Shown here: piece by piece, positions 56,352 through 63,393 of the stretch
Layout of the letters: every line of letters starts with the position of its first letter
Numbering within the stretch: the first letter of the stretch is position 1
Origin: Brevibacillus thermoruber 423
GTDB lineage: Bacteria > Bacillota > Bacilli > Brevibacillales > Brevibacillaceae
Direction: 5' to 3'
DNA length: 64,000 bases
Assembly (NCBI RefSeq): GCF_000454065.1
Contig: NZ_KE695649.1
Coordinates: 246,624-310,623, forward strand
The notes under the pieces: generated by a model
Told to the model about the DNA's origin: nothing
The model's input: only the letters and a program-made list of their open reading frames with translations
The model's database searches: none
Program-made: the position numbers and the translations under genes

Positions 56352-56984
56352 ATGAAAGACTTCGTTTCCGTGGTAAAAGAGCGGCGCTCGGCCAACAAAT
56401 TTGTGCAGGGAATCGAGATTCCCAAAGAAGACTTCGAAGAGATTTTTTCGCTGGTCAAATACGCTCCGTCCGCGTTTAACCTGCAGCACGCCCGGTACGT
56501 GGTGGTCACGGATCAGGCGCTCAAGGACAAGGTGTACGAAGCGGCGCACCGGCAGTATAAGGTGAAAACTGCGTCGGCGGCGATCGTGGTGCTGGGGGAC
56601 ACCATGGCGTACGAAGAGGCCGGTCAGATCAACGAGGGGCTGCTCAATCTCGGGGTGTTCAGCAAACAGGAATACGACATGATCGTGGAAAGTACGGTTG
56701 CGTTTTACCGGGAGCGGGGCGAGGCGTTCATGCGCGAAGAGGCGATTCGGAATGCCAGCCTGTCCGCCATGCAGTTCATGCTGGCCGCCAAAGCAAAGGG
56801 ATGGGACACGTGCCCGATGATCGGGTTCGATCCGCAGGCCCTCCGCGATGTCCTGCATATTCCCGAGCGCTATGTGCCCGTGCTCTTGATCGCGATGGGC
56901 AGGGAAGACGTTTCCAGCCAACGGCCGCGCGGGTATCGCAAGCCGGTTGGAGAATTCGTGTCGTACAACGGCGTCGGTTTTTAA
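56352..56984 (+). CDS. Nitroreductase family protein
   Basis: FMN-dependent NAD(P)H nitro/quinone reductase fold, 210 residues. The FMN-binding N-terminus VKERRSANKFVQGIEIP, KYAPSAFNLQHARYVVV and the C-terminal GREDVSSQRPRGYRKPV are typical. It resembles the YodC/YdgI type. The GGGGAGGG site is six bases before the ATG. Single gene with its own promoter embedded in a dyad, suggesting inducible expression by electrophiles or quinones. Confidence 0.88.
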   Translation: MKDFVSVVKERRSANKFVQGIEIPKEDFEEIFSLVKYAPSAFNLQHARYVVVTDQALKDKVYEAAHRQYKVKTASAAIVVLGDTMAYEEAGQINEGLLNLGVFSKQEYDMIVESTVAFYRERGEAFMREEAIRNASLSAMQFMLAAKAKGWDTCPMIGFDPQALRDVLHIPERYVPVLLIAMGREDVSSQRPRGYRKPVGEFVSYNGVGF

Positions 56985-57012
56985 CACGCCGAGCCGTCAT
57001 CGTGCGGTGAAA

Positions 57013-57044
57013 AAGGGACGAGCCTTTATGTCAGGCCGTCCCTT
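57013..57044 (+). terminator. Terminator of the nitroreductase gene
   Basis: AAGGGACG (57013-57020) pairs with CGTCCCTT (57037-57044), with an inner GCCT/AGGC stem; the T-tract (ATTTGG) is weak. The rest of this 200-base gap holds only a short GCCTGC/GCAGGC hairpin near 57105-57128. Confidence 0.6.
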
Positions 57045-57184
57045 ATTTGGCGTGAGAAAGGTTCGTTGAATCCCCGGTCGTCTCCGCCCGTATCCATGCA
57101 AGCAGCCTGCTTCTATCCGGCAGCAGGCGGGCGGATTCCCTCGCGTTCGAGTTGCCCAAGTGATGCACCGTGTACAGTCCCGGA

Positions 57185-57457
57185 TCAGTAAATCACGGTG
57201 TGCAAAAACGAGCGCAGTTCTTCCGCTTCTTTTTCGTTCAGGTTGAAGGCGTACTCCAGGTAGCCTTCCTCTTTCAGATCGTCGTCGCCGATGATGGCGG
57301 AGCGGCCGTTCTGGATGTTGATCACCAGTTTTTTGCCGTAAAAGCGGTTGGTTGTCGTTATCGCCAGATCAAAGCGCGTCGCTTCGCCCATAAAGCTGAC
57401 GAACCGGGTCTTGGTCTCCTCGGTCTCGTCGTACAGGAAAAACAGGTCGTTGGCCAT
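57185..57457 (-). CDS. DUF3055 family protein
   Basis: A 90-residue protein of a small Bacillales family I recall as DUF3055: LFFLYDETEETKTRFVSFMG, FDLAITTTNRFYGKKLVIN, IIGDDDLKEEGYLEYAF and a C-terminal helix. Function unknown. The ATG at 57457 follows GGGGGAAGGAA. It is 11 bases downstream of glpX on the same strand, so co-transcribed with it. Confidence 0.82.
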   Translation of the reverse strand: MANDLFFLYDETEETKTRFVSFMGEATRFDLAITTTNRFYGKKLVINIQNGRSAIIGDDDLKEEGYLEYAFNLNEKEAEELRSFLHTVIY

Positions 57458-57468
57458 TTCCTTCCCCC

Positions 57469-58443
57469 TTACTTCCATACGAGATTGGGCTTGTGGGTGA
57501 GATTGTGCAGCGCGCGGATAAAACGGATGGTCTTGGTCTGGGCGCGCATCACGATGGAGTGGGTCTCCACCATGTCGTCGCCGAGGTAGCGGACGCCCTG
57601 CAGCAGTTCGCCGTCCGAGACGCCGGTGGCGGCGAAGATCGCGTCGTCTCCTTTGACGAGATCGTTCAGGGTCAGCAGCTGCTCCGGATCGGCCAGCCCC
57701 ATCCGGATGCAGCGCTGCCGTTCCGCGTCGTTTTGCGGCCGGAGCCGGGCCTGCATGTCGCCGCCGAGGCATTTGATCGCCGCCGCGCTGATCACTCCTT
57801 CCGGCGCACCGCCTGTGCCGAGAAACAGGTCAATCCCCGTATGCGGCATGCAGGCGGCGATGGCCGCGCCCACGTCGCCGTCGCCAAACAGCTTGACGCG
57901 CGCCCCTTTTTCCCGGACCGCATCGATGATTGCCTGATGGCGCTCCCGTTCCTGGATGATCACGGTGACGTCCTGGATGCGCTTGTTGTTCGCTTCCGCC
58001 ACCACTTCGATCATCTTTTCCACCGGGTCGTCCAGCCCGATCTTGCCGGCGGCCCGCCTGCCCACCGCCATTTTGCTCATGTACATGTCGGGGGCGTGCA
58101 GCAGCGTCCCCTTGTCGCCGATGGCCACCACCGACATGGCGTTGTTGTGTCCCTTGGCGACAATCGTGGTGCCTTCCAACGGATCGACGGCCACGTCCAC
58201 CTCCGGACCGGTCGCGTCCGGATGGCCCAGCCTTTCGCCGATGTAGAGCATCGGCGCCTCGTCCAGCTCTCCTTCGCCGATCACGACCGTTCCGCGCATG
58301 TTGATCGTCTCAAACATGGCGCGCATCGCGCTCGTCGCCGCTTCGTCGGCCTCGTTTTTCCTGCCCCGCCCCAACCAGTGGGAAGAGGCCAGCGCCGCCA
58401 TTTCCGTTACACGCACCACTTCCAGTGCCAGTTCGCGTTCCAC
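57469..58443 (-). CDS. glpX: Class II fructose-1,6-bisphosphatase
   Basis: GlpX-type fructose bisphosphatase of gluconeogenesis, 324 residues. The metal-site motifs GEGELDEAPMLYIGE, DVAVDPLEGTTIVAKG and the phosphate-binding GTGGAPEGVISAAAIKCLGG are intact. Start is a GTG at 58443, nine bases after GGGGAGGA. Together with pckA at the start of the window it represents gluconeogenic control. An extended -10 (TGTTACAAT) and an overlapping dyad lie 40-60 bases upstream. Confidence 0.96.
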   Translation of the reverse strand: MERELALEVVRVTEMAALASSHWLGRGRKNEADEAATSAMRAMFETINMRGTVVIGEGELDEAPMLYIGERLGHPDATGPEVDVAVDPLEGTTIVAKGHNNAMSVVAIGDKGTLLHAPDMYMSKMAVGRRAAGKIGLDDPVEKMIEVVAEANNKRIQDVTVIIQERERHQAIIDAVREKGARVKLFGDGDVGAAIAACMPHTGIDLFLGTGGAPEGVISAAAIKCLGGDMQARLRPQNDAERQRCIRMGLADPEQLLTLNDLVKGDDAIFAATGVSDGELLQGVRYLGDDMVETHSIVMRAQTKTIRFIRALHNLTHKPNLVWK

Positions 58444-58482
58444 AGTTGCGTATCCTCCCCTTGTGCCGCCAAAAACTCACCC

Positions 58483-58502
58483 CTCATTGTAACACAAATG
58501 AG
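58483..58502 (-). promoter_or_regulatory. glpX -10 element with overlapping dyad
   Basis: CTCATT (58483-58488) and AATGAG (58497-58502) are perfect inverted arms; on the minus strand they enclose TGTTACAAT, an extended -10 for glpX. C and G runs extend the symmetry outward. Candidate operator; the -35 is not convincing. Confidence 0.45.
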
Positions 58503-58512
58503 AGGGGGATTC

Positions 58513-58540
58513 GTGACAGTCCAGACAATTTTGGTATACT
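58513..58540 (+). promoter_or_regulatory. Promoter for the small membrane protein and yutE
   Basis: GTGACA (58513-58518), 16 bases, TATACT (58535-58540) with TGG before it (extended -10). Divergent from the glpX promoter by about 30 bases. Confidence 0.65.
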
Positions 58541-58564
58541 GATGGATGAAAAGAGGTGAAGGCG

Positions 58565-58672
58565 ATGAACGATTCCTATCTGCGGCAAGGGGAATTGGTT
58601 CTTCTGGTGCTGGTGCTGACGTTTGTCATTACCGTATTCTACGCAAAATGGGCAGCGAAAAAGCGAAAATGA
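58565..58672 (+). CDS. Small single-helix membrane protein (35 residues)
   Basis: ATG at 58565, preceded by AGAGGTGAAGG, encodes MNDSYLRQGELVLLVLVLTF then VITVFYAKWAAKKRK: a short polar start, one membrane helix and a basic tail (inside-positive). It has a good promoter 25 bases upstream and yutE begins 16 bases after its stop with a separate AAGGAGA. Length, charge pattern and context argue for a real small protein; no family is recognised. Confidence 0.6.
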   Translation: MNDSYLRQGELVLLVLVLTFVITVFYAKWAAKKRK

Positions 58673-58688
58673 TAAAGGAGATCTCTCG

Positions 58689-59123
58689 ATGTACGACGTA
58701 AATACGAAAAAGATCGACGAAGTGTTGACTCATCTGTCCCGGATGCTCGACCTGCTGGACAAGCTGGCGGCCCGGGGAGCGGAGGACGTTCTCGCCGACG
58801 ACGTGGCCGAGGCGGCGATGGAGAGGGCGCTGCATCTGTCCATCGAGGCGGTGATCGACGTAGGCAACGCGCTGATTGACGGCTTTATCATGCGCGATCC
58901 CGGCAGCTATTCCGACATCGTGGAAATTTTGCGGGACGAGCGGGTGATCAGCGATGAGCAGGCGCGGGTGCTGACGGACGTGGTGAAGTTCCGCCGTCAT
59001 CTGGTCAACCAGTATACCCGCGTACCGGCGGCGGAGATGGTGGAGCTGGTGAAAAACAGCCTGCCGACGCTTCGCCAGTTCGAGCCCGCTGTCCGCACGT
59101 ATCTGCAAAACGAACTGTTTTGA
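58689..59123 (+). CDS. yutE: DUF86/HepT-like HEPN domain protein (YutE-like)
   Basis: All-helical protein of 144 residues matching YutE/DUF86: VDTKKID-like start (DVNTKKIDEVLTHLSRMLDL), ALHLSIEAVIDVGNALIDGF and the region VVKFRRHLVNQYTRV. In HepT toxins this last region carries R-x4-H-x-Y; here it reads R-RHLV-N-Q-Y, with Asn in place of the catalytic His, and there is no MNT antitoxin partner. It may therefore lack RNase activity. ATG 58689 follows AAGGAGA. Position before yutF/yutG/yutH matches B. subtilis. Confidence 0.82.
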   Translation: MYDVNTKKIDEVLTHLSRMLDLLDKLAARGAEDVLADDVAEAAMERALHLSIEAVIDVGNALIDGFIMRDPGSYSDIVEILRDERVISDEQARVLTDVVKFRRHLVNQYTRVPAAEMVELVKNSLPTLRQFEPAVRTYLQNELF

Positions 59124-59146
59124 CGCGTGAATCGCGGATTTTTTAT

Positions 59147-59193
59147 ACAAAACGTTTTCTTTTGTTTACTAAAGAGGCCCGATTCGCTACAAT
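59147..59193 (+). promoter_or_regulatory. Promoter of the SufR-like regulator with cre-like dyad
   Basis: TTTACT (59165-59170), 17 bases, TACAAT (59188-59193). Immediately upstream, ACAAAACGTTTTCT (59147-59160) has the perfect palindromic core AAAACGTTTT, similar to catabolite-responsive elements but also a possible autoregulatory site. Confidence 0.5.
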
Positions 59194-59216
59194 AGAGAGA
59201 AAGGGCGGTGATTACG

Positions 59217-59855
59217 ATGGCCAACGAAGGAACTTCCACCCGCGACCAGATCCTCAACATGCTCAAGGTAAAAGGCTCGCTGTCCGTCAGCGACATGGCC
59301 GTCGAGCTGGGGATCACGGAGATGGCCGTGCGGCGCCATCTGAATACGCTGGAGCGGGACAATCTGATCAAATCGACGCTGGTACGCCAAGCGATGGGAC
59401 GCCCGACCAATGTCTACTCGCTGTCGGAGGAGGCAGATGAGCTGTTTCCGCGCAACTACTCTCATCTGACGCTCGACTTTTTGCGCGATTTGGAAGCCAT
59501 GGACGGAACCGGGAAAGTGGAAATGCTGTTCCGCCGCCGGGAGAACCGGTTGGAAGAAGCATACCGCAAGCAGATACAGCAGGAGGCCCTGGAAGAGCGG
59601 GTCGCCAAGCTGGCCGAACTGCAAAACGAGAAGGGCTACATGGTGGAGTGGGAAAAGGACGAAGAGAGCGGCTGCTACCGCATCCGCGAGTACAACTGTC
59701 CCATCTCCCAGGTGGCGCGCGAATTCAACCAGGCGTGCAACTGCGAGCTCTCCCTGTTCCGCCGCGTGCTGAAAGCCGACGTGGTGCAGACCTCCTGCAT
59801 GGCCAAGGGCGGAGACAAATGCGTGTTTGAAATCAAGGAAGCGCGGCAGGCCTAA
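59217..59855 (+). CDS. SufR-like iron-sulfur-responsive transcriptional regulator
   Basis: A 212-residue DeoR/ArsR-type regulator. N-terminal helix-turn-helix (SLSVSDMAVELGITEMAVRR then HLNTLERDNLIK and the wing MGRPTNVYSLSE). The C-terminal domain carries five cysteines: C-x12-C-x-C (CPISQVAREFNQACNC) then SCMAKGGDKC, resembling the cluster-binding cysteines of SufR repressors. It may sense Fe-S status and control the suf operon at the other end of the window; this is inference. ATG 59217 is preferred over GTG 59208 because of AGGGCGGTG spacing. Confidence 0.75.
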   Translation: MANEGTSTRDQILNMLKVKGSLSVSDMAVELGITEMAVRRHLNTLERDNLIKSTLVRQAMGRPTNVYSLSEEADELFPRNYSHLTLDFLRDLEAMDGTGKVEMLFRRRENRLEEAYRKQIQQEALEERVAKLAELQNEKGYMVEWEKDEESGCYRIREYNCPISQVAREFNQACNCELSLFRRVLKADVVQTSCMAKGGDKCVFEIKEARQA

Positions 59856-59873
59856 ACGAATGACAACGTGCGT

Positions 59874-59904
59874 AAATCCACTCGTCGCCGGGTGGATTTT
59901 GTTG
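59874..59904 (+). terminator. Terminator after the SufR-like regulator
   Basis: AAATCCAC (59874-59881) pairs with GTGGATTT (59892-59899), then TGTTG. Modest T-tract. Confidence 0.65.
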
Positions 59905-59928
59905 TGAACGGGGAAAGGATGACGCAGC

Positions 59929-60708
59929 ATGAAGAAGTACAAGGGGTATTTGCTGGATCTGGACGGAACCATTTATCGCGGCAGGGAGGCAATTCCGGGA
60001 GCCGCCCGGTTTGTCCGGCATTTGCGCGAACAGGGTATTCCGTACCTGTATCTGACCAACAATGCGTCCGCTTCGCCGGAGCAGGTGGCGGCGCGCTTGA
60101 CCGGGCTGGGCATCGACGCGAAGCCGGAAGAGGTCTACACCTCCGCAATGGCGACCGCCCAGTTTCTCAGGGAGCAGGCTCCGGCCGGCACGCCGGTGTA
60201 CGTCATCGGCGAGGAGGGACTGATCGCGCAGTTGACGGCCAGCGGCTTTGTAATGAGCGAGGAGAGCCCCCGGTACGTGGTGGTGGGGATTGACCGTTCG
60301 TTCCATTACGACAAATTGACGGCGGCCGCCCGGGCGATCCGGCAGGGGGCCACACTGGTCGCCACCAACGCCGATGCTGCCCTGCCGACGGAACAGGGAC
60401 TGTTTCCCGGCAACGGTTCGCTGGTGGCGGCCGTCTCCACGGCGTCCGGGGTCAAGCCGGTGGTCGTCGGCAAGCCGGAGCGCATCATCGTTGACTACGC
60501 GCTGGCGCGGCTGGGCACGTCCGCCGGGGAGACGCTGATCGTCGGGGACAACCTGGATACCGACATAGCCGCAGGAAACCGTTCGGGTATGGACAGCCTG
60601 CTGGTCCTGACCGGTTACTCCACGAGGGAGGACGTGGACACGCACCCCTGCCGGCCTACGCACATCGCATCCGATCTAGCGGACTGGCTGCGAAGAATCG
60701 GAGGGTAG
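59929..60708 (+). CDS. yutF: HAD-IIA family phosphatase (YutF/NagD-like)
   Basis: Haloacid-dehalogenase phosphatase, 259 residues. Motif I LLDLDGTIYRG with Asp10 and Asp12, motif II YLYLTNNAS, cap-type IIA, the Lys in VVGKPERIIVDYAL and motif III VGDNLDTDIAAG are all present. The family acts on nucleotides or sugar phosphates; the substrate is unknown. ATG follows GAAAGGA. Its 3' end overlaps the convergent yutG by 33 bases. Confidence 0.9.
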   Translation: MKKYKGYLLDLDGTIYRGREAIPGAARFVRHLREQGIPYLYLTNNASASPEQVAARLTGLGIDAKPEEVYTSAMATAQFLREQAPAGTPVYVIGEEGLIAQLTASGFVMSEESPRYVVVGIDRSFHYDKLTAAARAIRQGATLVATNADAALPTEQGLFPGNGSLVAAVSTASGVKPVVVGKPERIIVDYALARLGTSAGETLIVGDNLDTDIAAGNRSGMDSLLVLTGYSTREDVDTHPCRPTHIASDLADWLRRIGG

Positions 60709-61218
60709 GCAGTCTTCCTCCGCCTGCTTCTGGCGGTGGGCGATGCGGCTGGACGCCGCGGCGGCTATGGCCCCGACCAGATCGTCCAGAAACGTGTGGA
60801 CGCCAAAGCGCTTGTCGTTTAGCTCCCGCAGCTTGCCGTACTTGACCTTGTCCACGTACCCGTAGTTGGTGAACCCGATGCTGCCGTACAGGTTCACGAC
60901 GGCCAGCGCCAGCACTTCGTCCACTCCGTAGAGCGGTTCATCCGACGCGATGATGTCCTGAAGCGGGGGGAGCAGCTTCTTTTCTTCGGCCAGCATGTCG
61001 AGCTGAATGCCGGTGAAAAGGGCGTTCTGCACTTCCCGCTTCTTCAATACGGCCCGTACGCTTTCGCGGCACGTGTCCATGGAGAGGTCGGAAATGTAGT
61101 CTTTTTGCAGAAACATGACAATCTCGGCAATGTGGTCGATGTGGACGCCGCGCTGCTCCATCAGCGTGACGACGGCGTCGTAACACGTGTAGCTGTTGAG
61201 CGGATTGTTGTGGTTCAC
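60676..61218 (-). CDS. yutG: Phosphatidylglycerophosphatase A family protein (YutG)
   Basis: A 180-residue PgpA-like protein: VVTLMEQRGVHIDHIAEIVM, KKREVQNALFTGIQLDML, LPPLQDIIASDEPLYGVDEV and FLDDLVGAIAAAASSRIAHR match YutG. Despite the name, this group lacks obvious membrane helices and its activity in Bacillus is not firm. The start is a GTG at 61218, six bases after AGAGGAGG; longer frames have no site. Converges on and overlaps yutF; divergent from yutH. Confidence 0.88.
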   Translation of the reverse strand: MNHNNPLNSYTCYDAVVTLMEQRGVHIDHIAEIVMFLQKDYISDLSMDTCRESVRAVLKKREVQNALFTGIQLDMLAEEKKLLPPLQDIIASDEPLYGVDEVLALAVVNLYGSIGFTNYGYVDKVKYGKLRELNDKRFGVHTFLDDLVGAIAAAASSRIAHRQKQAEEDCLPSDSSQPVR

Positions 61219-61323
61219 CGCTGTCCTCCTCTCGCCACGGCTTTCCTGGGTACCCGCCTGCGGCGATTGCCGGTCAGGCTGGTAGGTGCTGCTGTATGTG
61301 CACGTGGGTAGTATCTGCAGCGA

Positions 61324-61337
61324 GATAGGCACCTATC
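61324..61337. promoter_or_regulatory. Palindrome in the yutG/yutH divergent region
   Basis: GATAGG-CA-CCTATC, perfect six-base arms, lies between the divergent genes. No clear promoter motif accompanies it; a regulator site is only a possibility. Confidence 0.3.
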
Positions 61338-61391
61338 CCGCCGGCGCTACATACCATGCTCCATGAGAAGGTGTGTGGGGAGGTTGTTCTC

Positions 61392-62477
61392 ATGGAGTAC
61401 AAAGCCTTGCTGGAAGAAGCATACGGATTTTCCCTGCACGGCTGCCGAACCGCCGGGGCGGGAACCGTGCTGGAGACGGATCAGGGGCTGTTTTACCTGT
61501 ATACCGCGCCGGCAGGATCCAAATACAAAAGCAGGTTCATCGAGCGGGTGAAAAAACAACTGGCGCAGCAGCAGGAAGTGAACATGCTGTCGCTGGTCAA
61601 GACGAAAGAGGGATACCCGCACGTCGTCAGCGACGACCAGATCTACTACCTGTACCGGGGCGTGCGGGAAGGGGTCCCGGACGATCCGGCGTTTGCCGCA
61701 GGGCAGGCGCTGGCCCAGTTTCATCAGGCGACCCGTTCGTTCAAGAGCGACAAGCTGTTTTTGCCTTACTCCACGCTCGGCCGTTGGCCCGGCATGTGGC
61801 GGAAAAAACTGCGCGAGTACAACGGCTACCGGGAGGACATGGACGAAGCGGACGGCGAGATATTCCCGTTTGACGAGTATCTCCTGACCAGCTACACCTA
61901 TGTTCACCAGTTGGGGGAGACGGCGGTGCAGTACCTGTACCATGCCGGTTACGACAGCGTGGTGAAGGAAACGGCCCACTGCGGCAAAGTTGCCTACCAA
62001 AATTTTGATCAGGGGTATATCTTATGGAATGAAGAGGCCGTTCGCTACGTCTGCGGCGAATGGAACTGGGTGCTCGACATGCGGGCGCGCGATATCGGCC
62101 AGTGGATCAAGGCGGAAGTGCGCCGGAACGGCTGGCAGGAAGATGTGGTGACCCGTTTCCTGGACGGGTACAACAGCGTCTGCCCGCTGTTGGAAAGCGA
62201 ATACGCCGTGGTTTACGGCCTGATGCTGTACCCCGGGCGCTTTCTCAAGCTGGTGGAGACGTACCGCGCATTGCCGTGGGAAGAGCGGCAGGAAGTGGAC
62301 GTCGCGGCGTGGAAAGAACACTTGGAGGAAGAACTGATAAACATGGAAGAGGCGCTTCGCCGCTATCCGCAGACGATTGCGCAGCGATACGGGGCGCCGG
62401 TTCCGCATATTGACTGGTTGTGGAGGCCTGCCGATGACAAAACCGATGGTGTACGTGACGAGGCAAGTGGCGGATGA
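61392..62477 (+). CDS. yutH: Spore coat protein YutH (CotS family)
   Basis: A 361-residue member of the CotS/CotI/YutH family, which has a kinase-like (aminoglycoside phosphotransferase) fold. YHPHVVSDDQIYYLYRG-like strand (GYPHVVSDDQIYYLYRG), AQFHQATRSF, the HxN-like region NFDQGYILWNEEAVRYV and NWVLDMRARDIGQWIK are family features; the usual catalytic H-G-D is not evident. Expected in the spore coat. ATG 61392 is eight bases after GGGGAGG. Its end overlaps the next gene by 44 bases. Confidence 0.85.
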   Translation: MEYKALLEEAYGFSLHGCRTAGAGTVLETDQGLFYLYTAPAGSKYKSRFIERVKKQLAQQQEVNMLSLVKTKEGYPHVVSDDQIYYLYRGVREGVPDDPAFAAGQALAQFHQATRSFKSDKLFLPYSTLGRWPGMWRKKLREYNGYREDMDEADGEIFPFDEYLLTSYTYVHQLGETAVQYLYHAGYDSVVKETAHCGKVAYQNFDQGYILWNEEAVRYVCGEWNWVLDMRARDIGQWIKAEVRRNGWQEDVVTRFLDGYNSVCPLLESEYAVVYGLMLYPGRFLKLVETYRALPWEERQEVDVAAWKEHLEEELINMEEALRRYPQTIAQRYGAPVPHIDWLWRPADDKTDGVRDEASGG

Positions 62478-63393
62478 AGCCATCGCCATGCTGGAGGCGG
62501 TGGCGGACGTGGAAGTTTGGGCGGAGGATCGTCCCATCCCCCGAGAGGTATTTCTGCAAAAGGCGGAAGAAGCCAGCGCCCTCTTGACCATGCTGACGGA
62601 ACGGATTGACGAAGAACTGCTGATGCGGGCGAAACGGCTGCGCATCGTCGCCAACATGGCCGTCGGCTACGACAATATCGACGTGGCGGCGGCCAAACGG
62701 CATGGCGTGATCGTGACCAACACGCCGGACGTGCTGACGGAGGCGACCGCCGATTTGGCCTTTGCCCTGCTGATGGCGGCGGGCCGGCGGCTGGTGGAGG
62801 CCAACCGCTTTTTGTTGGCCGGCGGGTGGACATCCTGGAACCCTCACCTGATGGTCGGCCAAAACATCTACGGAGCGACGCTCGGCATCGTCGGCATGGG
62901 CCGCATCGGACAGGCGGTAGCCCGGCGGGCAGCGGGCTTCGGCATGCGGATTCTCTATTACAACCGCAGCCGTCGGCCGGAAGCGGAGCGAACGACAGGA
63001 GCGCAGTACGCGCCGTTTGACGAACTGCTCCGGGAATCGGACTACGTCGTGCTGCTGACGCCGCTGACGGCGGAGACGCGCCATCTGATGGGCGAGCGGG
63101 AGTTTTCCCTGATGAAGCCGACCGCCGTGTTCGTCAACGTGTCGCGCGGCGGAACGGTGGACGAAGCGGCGCTCTACCGGGCGCTGGTCGACAAACGAAT
63201 CTGGGCCGCCGGTCTGGACGTGTTCCAGCAGGAGCCCGTGCCTCTCGACAACCCGCTCTTGTCGCTGCCCAACGTCGTGGCCCTGCCGCACATCGGCAGC
63301 GCGACACATCAGACGCGACTGGAAATGGCCCGGCTGGCTGCGGCCAACATCGCTGCCGTGCTGAGCGGAAAGGAGCCTGTAACCCCCGTATGA
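62434..63393 (+). CDS. D-2-hydroxyacid dehydrogenase (glyoxylate/hydroxypyruvate reductase-like)
   Basis: NAD(P)-dependent D-isomer-specific dehydrogenase, 319 residues. The Rossmann fingerprint is GIVGMGRIGQAVARR; catalytic Arg is in NVSRGGTVDEAAL, the Glu in LDVFQQEP and the His in ALPHIGSATH. NMAVGYDNIDV and NTPDVLTEATADLAFALLM are typical of glyoxylate/hydroxypyruvate/2-ketogluconate reductases. Start at ATG 62434 by its TGGAGG site, inside the end of yutH; overlap suggests coupled expression. It overlaps the next gene by four bases. Confidence 0.9.
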   Translation: MTKPMVYVTRQVADEAIAMLEAVADVEVWAEDRPIPREVFLQKAEEASALLTMLTERIDEELLMRAKRLRIVANMAVGYDNIDVAAAKRHGVIVTNTPDVLTEATADLAFALLMAAGRRLVEANRFLLAGGWTSWNPHLMVGQNIYGATLGIVGMGRIGQAVARRAAGFGMRILYYNRSRRPEAERTTGAQYAPFDELLRESDYVVLLTPLTAETRHLMGEREFSLMKPTAVFVNVSRGGTVDEAALYRALVDKRIWAAGLDVFQQEPVPLDNPLLSLPNVVALPHIGSATHQTRLEMARLAAANIAAVLSGKEPVTPV

